The notes below the pieces were generated by a model. It worked only from the letters and a program-made list of their open reading frames with translations, had not been told where the DNA came from and did not search any database. The position numbers and the translations under genes are program-made. This document shows positions 44,821-51,728 of a stretch of DNA of 64,000 nt, piece by piece; the stretch's first letter is position 1, and each line of letters starts with the position of its first letter. This DNA is from Deltaproteobacteria bacterium (GTDB lineage: Bacteria > Desulfobacterota > Desulfobacteria > Desulfobacterales > Desulfosarcinaceae), in NCBI GenBank assembly GCA_021824175.1, contig JAKALP010000003.1:124001-188000 (forward strand), given 5' to 3'.

Positions 44821-44894
44821 GTTCACGCTGGCGTGATTACAAGGAATTATCGTTTCAAGGAAATTTTCACGGAGTTGGGACGGGCCAACGGGCC

Positions 44895-45020
44895 AACCCC
44901 GCTAAAGAGCAGCGGGATCAAACATCTGATTGATAAAATTATGGTGTTTGACGGGCTAACCCCGCTAAAGAGCAGCGGGATCAAACATCTGATTGATTAA
45001 ATTACGGTGTTTGACGGGCA
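44895..45020. repeat. Two 63-bp tandem repeat units
   Basis: 44895-44957 and 44958-45020 are the same 63-base unit with about three substitutions. Each contains the hairpin CCCGCTAAAGAGCAGCGGG (6-bp perfect arms). GGGCCAACGGGC and GGGCAAACGGGC words flank them. It lies between hdrA and the RelE-like gene. Confidence 0.9.
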
Positions 45021-45045
45021 AACGGGCTAACGAAAGAGGACAACC

Positions 45046-45543
45046 ATGCTCCAATGCAACATCGACCCCAAGGTCAAAAAACGGTTGGACGCATTGCGCC
45101 GTTCCGGGAAAAAGGCCTGCCTGGCGGCCGAGCGGGCCGAGGAGATCATCGGCCGCCTGAAATCCGAAGGAGTCATCCCTGACCGGGTGGGCACCGTAAC
45201 CAAACACGGAGAACTGCGCATCAAGGGCGTGATGAAGTACGACCTGGGCAGCGGTTACCGTCTGGTCACTTTTAAAAACGGCTGCCGTCTTTTTCTTCTC
45301 TACGTGGGGACCCACGATGACTGCCACCGTTGGATCGAAAACAACCGCGAACTGACCGTGGAGCAGATTCAGGAGCGTTGCGAATTGCTGCCGGTCCAGG
45401 AGATTGAAAGCGATCGCCCCGCGACTCGGCATGAAGCAGAGATCGAAGCAGATTTCGACCCCCTGGCATCGCTTTCCGAAAAGGAGCTGCGCCAGGTGTT
45501 TTGCGGCTTGGTGGACGCCGTGGCGCGTGGGATCGAGACTTGA
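45046..45543 (+). CDS. RelE/ParE-superfamily-like protein, 165 residues
   Basis: The middle (about 55-105) has KHGELRIKGVMKYDLGSGYR then LVTFKNGCRLFLLYVGTHDD and CHRWIENNR, which resembles the beta-sheet core of RelE/HigB-type toxins (GYRLV... LLYVGTHD). The N-terminal helix-rich part (PKVKKRLDALRRSGKKACLAAERAEE) and an acidic C-terminal tail could act as neutralising segments. No separate antitoxin gene is adjacent. Sitting inside an energy-metabolism cluster, it may be a regulator or an orphan toxin-like protein; the function is unproven. Start ATG after AAGAGGA. Confidence 0.6.
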   Translation: MLQCNIDPKVKKRLDALRRSGKKACLAAERAEEIIGRLKSEGVIPDRVGTVTKHGELRIKGVMKYDLGSGYRLVTFKNGCRLFLLYVGTHDDCHRWIENNRELTVEQIQERCELLPVQEIESDRPATRHEAEIEADFDPLASLSEKELRQVFCGLVDAVARGIET

Positions 45544-45664
45544 TGGATCACCATGATCATACCCTAAAATCTTGGAACCACCGAATCCCGCGAATGAGCG
45601 CGATGCAAATATTCGGCCGCTTTCATTCGTATTCAACGGCGGTTCCTCTACAAGGAGCAAACCC

Positions 45665-45976
45665 ATGTTAACCGTAACTGAAAAAGCCCAAGAACAGATC
45701 GCCAAATACTTCGAAGTCAATGAAGTCAAACCCATCCGGATTTTCCTGACCAGCGGTTGCGGCGGCCGGCAGATTGCCCTGGCCCTGGACATGGTCCGAC
45801 CCGATGATCGCACCTTTGAATTCGCCGGCATCCAATATGTGGTGGAAAAAGCATTTCTGACCGAGGCCCAGCCCATTGAAGTCGATTTCGCTGGCCACGG
45901 CTTCAAGGTCTCCTCTTCCCTGAAACTGGAGGGCGGCTGCGGCGGATGTGGATCATCGGAGGGGTGTTGCACATAG
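45665..45976 (+). CDS. IscA/HesB-like iron-sulfur protein
   Basis: 103 residues of the HesB/IscA-like fold: MLTVTEKAQEQIAKYF, then FLTSGCGGRQIALALDMV, and a glycine/cysteine-rich end GGCGGCGSSEGCC. Related short proteins in anaerobes are selenoproteins at the SGC position; here the codon is TGC. The start is ATG 45665 after AAGGAGC. It may deliver Fe-S clusters to the surrounding Hdr/Fdh subunits. Confidence 0.85.
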   Translation: MLTVTEKAQEQIAKYFEVNEVKPIRIFLTSGCGGRQIALALDMVRPDDRTFEFAGIQYVVEKAFLTEAQPIEVDFAGHGFKVSSSLKLEGGCGGCGSSEGCCT

Positions 45977-45998
45977 GAATCGAGAGGTGGGATTGGCA

Positions 45999-46586
45999 AT
46001 GACCTGTTCTTCGGCCAACGACGATCCACGGCCCCTTGGTCCGATCCAAGGGCAACCCTGCCCCGAGGATACGCGGGCCGCTCGGATCGCCCAGCGCGCC
46101 CGTGACCTCTACGAAAAACACGGCCTGCTGTGCGCCGAAGCGGTGGTCGTGGCGCTCAACGATAGTCTGGATGGCGGATTGAGCCCCACCCAGGCCTTGG
46201 CCCTTTCGGCTCCTTTCTGCGCGGCCATGGGGGAAAGCGGCTGCCTGTGCGGCGCATTGAGCGGCGCGGTGATGATGTGCGGTCTTGTACTGGGCGGCCG
46301 TCATCCTATTCGCCGCCGGCGCCGGCTGCGGGCGTGGGGCCGTCAATTGCACGATGCCTTCAAGACCGCGCATGGGTCCACCTGCTGCCGGACACTGAGC
46401 CACAAGGTCAAGGGCGATCCCAAAGCCCAATTCAGGCAGTGCGCCGATCTGACGGCCCAAACCGCTGAAATGGCCGCGCGCTTGATTCTGGAACAGCGGC
46501 CCGAACTGGTCCTCAAGGAAAGCTCTTCGAGGAGCTCCTTCATCGGGGGAATGTGCTCGCGTTTAGCCTCCTATTGGTTGCGATAG
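45999..46586 (+). CDS. C_GCAxxG_C_C family redox protein
   Basis: 195 residues. Family cysteine pattern: GLLCAEAVVVALND, MGESGCLCGALSGAVMMCG and STCCRTLSHKVKGD, the latter typical of this group (usually a [4Fe-4S] or redox-disulfide protein, often next to electron-transfer genes). Start ATG 45999 after GAGGTGG. The protein is rather long at its C-terminus (ESSSRSSFIGGMCSRLASYW). Confidence 0.85.
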   Translation: MTCSSANDDPRPLGPIQGQPCPEDTRAARIAQRARDLYEKHGLLCAEAVVVALNDSLDGGLSPTQALALSAPFCAAMGESGCLCGALSGAVMMCGLVLGGRHPIRRRRRLRAWGRQLHDAFKTAHGSTCCRTLSHKVKGDPKAQFRQCADLTAQTAEMAARLILEQRPELVLKESSSRSSFIGGMCSRLASYWLR

Positions 46587-46620
46587 AGGTGTGGGCCAAG
46601 CGGCTCGCGGCGATAGTAAC

Positions 46621-46766
46621 CAGTACGTGACTTAAAAGCCCCTACTTTTCCAAGTTCAAGGCGGAAACAAAATTTTAACCGAAGCAATCCATGGAGTATT
46701 TCGAGAATAAAAATTTCGCCCCAACGCGGAAATTGAGAAAATAGTTGGTTTTCAGTCATGCACTAA
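46621..46766. mobile_element. MITE-like palindromic element, copy B (diverged)
   Basis: Shares with copy A (26828-26972) the ordered blocks AAAAGCCCCTA, CAAGTTCAAGGCGG, AAAATTTTAACCG, GTATTTCGAG, GCCCCAACGCGGAAATTG and a terminal GCACTA. The inverted ends are no longer perfect. It is in the gap between the C_GCAxxG gene and fdhA. Confidence 0.7.
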
Positions 46767-46814
46767 CAATCGCTATTCTTTTCGAAAGAAAAGCAAACAC
46801 TCCTCAGAGGCGCC

Positions 46815-49610
46815 ATGACAACCCATTTATTGCTCGTCATCAACGGCCGCGAATTCTCCTTCACCCGCGGCGAAACCATCCTCGATGTGGCCCAGCGCCA
46901 CGCTATCGACATCCCCACCCTGTGCCACCTTAAGGCAGCCACGCCCACGGGCGCTTGCCGCGTCTGCCTGGTCGAAGTAGAGGGGGCGCGCACCTTGCTG
47001 GCCGCCTGCGCCACGCCGGCAACGGCTGGCATGCGCGTGCGCACCGAATCGCCGGCCGTGGTGGCGGCGCGCAAACAGATTATCCAACTGATGCTCGGCT
47101 CGGGCAACCATAACTGCGCCGCGCGCGGTGGCGACGCCGGCCAATGGACCGACTTTCAAATCAAAGTCCAAAGCGAAGACAACGGCGCGGACCTGTGCCC
47201 GGCGTGGGGCGACTGCCGCTTGCAGGAGTTGGCCTATCGCTATCAAGTGTCGGCCCCACAATTTAATCCCACCCCGGCGCGCTACCCCATGGAGACGGTC
47301 AATCCCCTGATCCTGCGCGATTTCTCGCGCTGCATTCTCTGTGGCCGCTGCGTGCAGGCGTGCAATGAAGTGCAGGTCAACAACGCCATTGCGTTCGGCT
47401 ATCGCGGCGCGCGGGCGAAAATTGTCGCCGCCGGGGACCGTCCCTTGAAGGATTCCGATTGCGTCTTTTGTGGCGAGTGCGTTCAGGCCTGCCCGGTGGG
47501 GGCACTGGTGGAGAAGAAGGCGCGTGACCTATGGCGGCCCTGGAAAGAGAGCACGGTGCGCACCACCTGCCCCTATTGCGGGGTGGGCTGCCAGCAGTTG
47601 CTGCACGTTCAGGACGGCCGCATCGTCAAGGTGACCGGCGTTGCGGGGGCCGAGCCCAACCAGGGCCGGCTGTGCGTCAAGGGCCGCTTCGGCTACGACT
47701 TCATCTATTCCGCAGAGCGCCTGAAGACCCCCTTGATCCGGGAGAAAAACGGCTTCCGCGAAGCCTCCTGGGACGAGGCCCTGGACCTTGTGGCCGACAA
47801 GTTCAAGCAGATCATCGAAGAGAGCGGGCCCGACGCCCTGGCCGGCGTGAGCTGCGCCCGCAGCATCAACGAAGACTCCTACAACATGCAGAAACTCTTC
47901 CGGGCCGTGTTCAAGACCAACAACATCGACCATTGCGCCCGTTCGTGCCATGCGCCCAGCGTGGCCGGCCTGGCGGCCACCTTCGGCTCGGGGGCCATGA
48001 CCAATTCGCTCAACGAACTGGCCCGGGCCAAGATGATCGTGGCCATCGGCTCCAACATGACCGAGGCCCATCCAGTGGCGGCCACCTTCGTCAAAAATGC
48101 CGTCCGCAAGGGAGCGCCGCTGATCGTGGTGGACCCCCGTCGCCACAAACTGGCCGAGATGGCCGACCTGCACGTGCCCATCCGGGTGGGCAGCGATGTC
48201 GCTTTCCTCAACGCCCTGATGCGGGAGATCATCGCCCAAGGGTGGCACGACCGCAAGTTCATTCAATCCTGTACCGTGGATTTCGATAAGCTGGCGGCCA
48301 CGGTGGCGCGCTACACCCCTGAATACGCGGCCGACATCTGCGGCGTGCCGGCCGACATGATCCGGGATGTGGCCCGGCGCATGGCCTCGGTCAAGCCCGT
48401 GATGGTGTGCTACACCTTGGGCATCACCGAGCACACCTGCGGCACCCACAACGTCATGAGCATCGCCAACCTGCAAATGCTGCTGGGCAACGTGGGGATC
48501 GAATGCGGCGGGGTCAACCCGCTGCGCGGCCAGAACAACGTCCAGGGGGCCTGCGATATGGGGGCCCTGCCCAATGTCTTGCCCGGCTATCAAAAGGTGA
48601 GCGATGCCGCCATTCGGGAGAAATTCGAACGCGCCTGGGGCGTGGAAAACCTATCCTATGCCAACGGCCTGTTGACTCCCCAGATGCTCGAAGGCCTGGT
48701 GAGCCGCAAAATCCGGGGGTTCTATATCTTCGGCGAAAACCTGGCCAACGTGGAACCGGATATCCGCAAGGTGGAGCACGAATTGGCCGCGGCCGAGTTC
48801 CTCGTGTGCCAGGATATCTTCCCCACCGAGACCACGCGCTTCGCCCATGTGGTGCTGCCGGCGGCGGCCTGGAGCGAAAACGACGGCACGTTCGCCAACT
48901 GCGAGCGGCGCGTCAGCCGGGTGCGCGCGGCCAGCGTACCGCCGGGCGCGGCCAGGCCCAACTGGTGGATCTTCAAGCAGATCGCCCGGCGTTTCGGCCA
49001 CGCGTGGGCAGCCGACAGCGCCCAGGAGATCTGGGACAACGAGGTCTCGGTGCTCGCGCCGCCTTTTAGCGGCATCAAATACTACCGCCTGGAGGGCGAC
49101 GGCCTGCAATGGCCCTGTCCGGAAGAAGATCATCCCGGTACCTGCATCATGCACAAGGAGGGCCGATTCACCTGCGGCCTGGGCATCTTCAAACCGTGCG
49201 AATGGACGCCGCCGGCCGAAGTGCCCGACGCTAAATACCCCCTGGTGCTCAGCACCGGCCGGCGGCTCTATCACTACCATACCCGCACCCAGACCGGCCG
49301 TTGCGAAGGCTTGAACGATCTGCTGGGGGAGGAGACCGCCGACATCTCGCCGGCCGACGCCCAAGCGTTGGGTATCGTTCACAATGAGTTCATCCGGGTC
49401 AGTTCCCGGCGCGGAGAAGTAAAGGTCAAGGCCAACGTCACCGCCCAGGTGCCCCAGGGTATGGTCTGGATGGCCTTTCACTTCCGCCAGGCGTGCGCCA
49501 ACTGGCTGACCAACACGGCCTACGACACCATCACCATGACCGCCGAATACAAGGCGTGCGCGGTGGCGATTGCCCCGCTGGCGAAAACATCCAAGGAGAA
49601 GGCCTTATGA
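46815..49610 (+). CDS. fdhA: Formate dehydrogenase alpha subunit, cysteine form
   Basis: 931 residues. N-terminal NuoG-like [2Fe-2S] domain (CHLKAATPTGACRVC, then CATPA), a [4Fe-4S] site near 100-130, and two ferredoxin clusters (CILCGRCVQACNEVQ, CVFCGECVQACPVGAL). The molybdopterin domain begins TTCPYCGVGCQQLL. The metal ligand is Cys378 (DHCARSCHAPSV; codon TGC), not selenocysteine. The C-terminal domain has STGRRLYHYHTRTQTGR, typical of formate dehydrogenases. No NAD-binding NuoF-like subunit follows, so electrons probably go to HdrA/MvhD. Oxidises formate or reduces CO2 in the cytoplasm. Confidence 0.94.
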   Translation: MTTHLLLVINGREFSFTRGETILDVAQRHAIDIPTLCHLKAATPTGACRVCLVEVEGARTLLAACATPATAGMRVRTESPAVVAARKQIIQLMLGSGNHNCAARGGDAGQWTDFQIKVQSEDNGADLCPAWGDCRLQELAYRYQVSAPQFNPTPARYPMETVNPLILRDFSRCILCGRCVQACNEVQVNNAIAFGYRGARAKIVAAGDRPLKDSDCVFCGECVQACPVGALVEKKARDLWRPWKESTVRTTCPYCGVGCQQLLHVQDGRIVKVTGVAGAEPNQGRLCVKGRFGYDFIYSAERLKTPLIREKNGFREASWDEALDLVADKFKQIIEESGPDALAGVSCARSINEDSYNMQKLFRAVFKTNNIDHCARSCHAPSVAGLAATFGSGAMTNSLNELARAKMIVAIGSNMTEAHPVAATFVKNAVRKGAPLIVVDPRRHKLAEMADLHVPIRVGSDVAFLNALMREIIAQGWHDRKFIQSCTVDFDKLAATVARYTPEYAADICGVPADMIRDVARRMASVKPVMVCYTLGITEHTCGTHNVMSIANLQMLLGNVGIECGGVNPLRGQNNVQGACDMGALPNVLPGYQKVSDAAIREKFERAWGVENLSYANGLLTPQMLEGLVSRKIRGFYIFGENLANVEPDIRKVEHELAAAEFLVCQDIFPTETTRFAHVVLPAAAWSENDGTFANCERRVSRVRAASVPPGAARPNWWIFKQIARRFGHAWAADSAQEIWDNEVSVLAPPFSGIKYYRLEGDGLQWPCPEEDHPGTCIMHKEGRFTCGLGIFKPCEWTPPAEVPDAKYPLVLSTGRRLYHYHTRTQTGRCEGLNDLLGEETADISPADAQALGIVHNEFIRVSSRRGEVKVKANVTAQVPQGMVWMAFHFRQACANWLTNTAYDTITMTAEYKACAVAIAPLAKTSKEKAL

Positions 49611-49678
49611 AGAAAGCCATCATTCTTTTATTGCTGCTGGTCATCGTCACCGGGCGCATCAATGATAAGCGCTCTTGA
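49607..49678 (+). CDS. Small membrane peptide, 23 residues
   Basis: MKKAIILLLLLVIVTGRIND plus three residues, overlapping the fdhA stop (ATGA). AAGGAG lies eight bases upstream inside fdhA. One strongly hydrophobic helix (residues 4-15) with basic ends, so probably an inner-membrane microprotein. Too short to assess by homology; it may also be the remnant of a truncated signal peptide. Confidence 0.4.
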   Translation: MKKAIILLLLLVIVTGRINDKRS

Positions 49679-49694
49679 AGCCATATTCTTCTTT

Positions 49695-49786
49695 AGGGGC
49701 AATGGTGCTGGGCACCCCGCGGTCTTCAAAACCGTCGGCCTCGTCTAAGCAACGAGGAGGAGGTTCGATTCCCCTTGCCCCCTCCA
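49695..49786 (+). tRNA. selC: tRNA with UCA anticodon: selC-like, but with U73 (candidate tRNA-Cys decoding UGA)
   Basis: Folded by hand. Acceptor GGGGCAA (49696-49702) pairs with TTGCCCC (49775-49781), extended by an A1-C72 mismatch to eight positions. D arm is GGTGC/GCACC. The anticodon stem GCGGT/ACCGT encloses CTTCAAA, giving anticodon TCA. A long variable arm CCTCG/CGAGG has a 9-base loop. The T arm has loop TTCGATT with a four-pair stem GG(A)GG:CCCC containing one bulged A. Encoded CCA is at 49784-49786, so the discriminator is T49783 (U73). Bacterial tRNA-Sec normally has G73; U73 is the main CysRS identity base. An extra 8/4-branched tRNA-Cys mimicking tRNA-Sec has been reported in deltaproteobacteria (Mukai et al. 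2017, from memory). selB starts 20 bases downstream. Confidence 0.9.
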
Positions 49787-49805
49787 TTATTCGCGAGGGC
49801 ACTGG

Positions 49806-51728
49806 ATGAATGCTGCCTATACCATCGGTGTCGCCGGTCATGTGGACCATGGCAAAACCACTCTGGTCAGAACCCTGACCGGTGTTGATACGGACCGCCG
49901 GGCCGAAGAGAAAGCCCGTGGGCTTTCCATCGAGGCCGGCGTGGCCGAATTGAAGCTGCCCGATGGCCGCGGCGCGGCCCTGATCGATGTGCCCGGCCAC
50001 ACTGATTTTCTGAAAAATACCATCCGGGGTTTGAACGGTATCGACATGGCTATTCTGGTGATCGCGGCGGACGATGGCGTCATGCCCCAAACCAGGGAGC
50101 ACCTGGAAATTTTAAAATTCTTTAAGGTAGCCGCGGCAATGGTGGTGTTGACCAAGATCGATCTGGTGGATGAGGAAACACTTGAATTGGCCGAGCTGGA
50201 AGTAAGCGAACTGCTCAACAGTACTCTTCTCCACAACGCCCCCATTTTCAAATTCACGCCGACCAAGCCGGAACTTTGCGCGGACATCCTAAAAGGAATC
50301 GATAGCGCCTTGGCCCGCCTGCCGGTTAAAAAAACCGATAGACCCTTGCGTCTCTGGATCGACCAGGTCAGAAGCATTGCCGGCCACGGTACGGTGGTCA
50401 GCGGCACCGTATCTTCCGGGAAAATTTGCTGCAATGACGAAATCGAACTTCTGCCCGCTGAAACCAAGATTCGCGTGCGATCACTGCAAATTCACGCTTG
50501 CTCGGTTGACCAAGCCGTGGCCGGTCAAAGGGTCGGCATCAATCTGCATCGGGTCCCTTTGGGCCAAGTGCTGCGCGGCATGAGCCTGTCGGCGCCTGGG
50601 GCCATTAGGCCGACCTATTTGCTCAATGCGCAAATCCGGGTTTTGCCGGGGGCCAAAAAAGGGATCAAAAACCGGCAGAAGGTCAAAGTCCACCTGGGCA
50701 CCTCCATGACCACCGCCATGATTGTTTTTATGAACGGCGATCGCCTTGATCCGGGGGATTGCGGCCTGGTTCAAATCCGATTGCTGAGACCAACGGCCGC
50801 CCAGCCCCAGGATGCGTTTGTGATATCCCTGCTGAACATCAACACGGTGATTGCGGGCGGCCTCGTGTTGGAGATCCCGCGCGAAAAATTCCGGATCGCT
50901 AAAACCCAATCCGTTCTTCCGTTGTTGACGGCACTTCAAAAAACAGATGCCGAAGCATATGTTGAGACTTTATTTGAGCATACCAGCGGCAGCCCGATCA
51001 CCGCAAAAAAACTTGCCGAAAAGACCGGCTGGCCGCCGGCGGTGTTCGAACGAACCATCAATTCCAAAGTACAAAAGGGGGAGTTGCTCTATCTTAAAGG
51101 CCATGGCGCCATCAAAAAGAGTCATCTGTCTACCCTTGAAAAGCAATTCAAGACGGTCATCGCGGAAGCATTCGTAAAAGACCCGCTGAAAAAAAATGTC
51201 GCTCTGTCCGAAGTAGCCGAACACCTGGATTGCCGTGTTGATGCTGCCTTGCTTGACTTCATCGCCGAGACGCTGTGCAAAAACGGCGTAATCGCCCGCC
51301 TGGACGGCGGCTATCGCCTGACCCGCAATGAGCCATCATTGGATGCGCGGCAAGAATCCCTGGTTTCCCATGTATTGGACTATATGCATGCTTCGGGACT
51401 GACACCCATCAATCCTAACTTTTTTTGGAAGCAGCACCCGTCGCGATACAGCCAGGCAAAAGCCGTCCGGCTGTTCAATTATTTGTATTCCCAAAAAAGA
51501 CTGATACGGCTGGACGACGGGCGTTTCTTATCCCTGCAAGCGCTTGCGGAGATCAAAAAGAGGGTGAGCCAGGCCATCATGGACAGAGGATTTATCTCTC
51601 TGTACGACTGCAAGAAACTATTCGGATATGGACGCACGGGTGGGGCTCATGTGCTGGACTATCTGAATCAAATCGGCTTCACCGTGCGCCAGGAAGACAA
51701 GCACTACTTGAAAAAGGACGGCTTTTGA
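49806..51728 (+). CDS. selB: Selenocysteine-type elongation factor SelB
   Basis: 640 residues. G-domain motifs GHVDHGKT (near 10), DVPGHTDF and TKID; switch region EEKARGLSIEAGVAEL. Domains II/III follow (GHGTVVSGTVSSG) and then about 280 residues of winged-helix repeats that in SelB bind the SECIS hairpin (SQAKAVRLFNYLYSQKRLIR). SelB brings an aminoacyl-tRNA to recoded UGA. It lies 20 bases after the UCA tRNA and overlaps cysS by one base, so the three are one unit. Sequence here is visibly richer in A/T wobble codons than the neighbours, which may indicate transfer; not computed. Confidence 0.94.
   Translation: MNAAYTIGVAGHVDHGKTTLVRTLTGVDTDRRAEEKARGLSIEAGVAELKLPDGRGAALIDVPGHTDFLKNTIRGLNGIDMAILVIAADDGVMPQTREHLEILKFFKVAAAMVVLTKIDLVDEETLELAELEVSELLNSTLLHNAPIFKFTPTKPELCADILKGIDSALARLPVKKTDRPLRLWIDQVRSIAGHGTVVSGTVSSGKICCNDEIELLPAETKIRVRSLQIHACSVDQAVAGQRVGINLHRVPLGQVLRGMSLSAPGAIRPTYLLNAQIRVLPGAKKGIKNRQKVKVHLGTSMTTAMIVFMNGDRLDPGDCGLVQIRLLRPTAAQPQDAFVISLLNINTVIAGGLVLEIPREKFRIAKTQSVLPLLTALQKTDAEAYVETLFEHTSGSPITAKKLAEKTGWPPAVFERTINSKVQKGELLYLKGHGAIKKSHLSTLEKQFKTVIAEAFVKDPLKKNVALSEVAEHLDCRVDAALLDFIAETLCKNGVIARLDGGYRLTRNEPSLDARQESLVSHVLDYMHASGLTPINPNFFWKQHPSRYSQAKAVRLFNYLYSQKRLIRLDDGRFLSLQALAEIKKRVSQAIMDRGFISLYDCKKLFGYGRTGGAHVLDYLNQIGFTVRQEDKHYLKKDGF

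Noticed and set aside
46815-49610. Selenocysteine in FdhA
   Set aside because: The metal-ligand codon in CARSCHAPS is TGC; no in-frame TGA occurs.
49695-49786. Simple call of the tRNA as ordinary tRNA-Sec
   Set aside because: Anticodon fits, but the discriminator is T, the T stem is short with a bulge and the neighbour is a CysRS; I kept selC as symbol only and flagged the identity as open.
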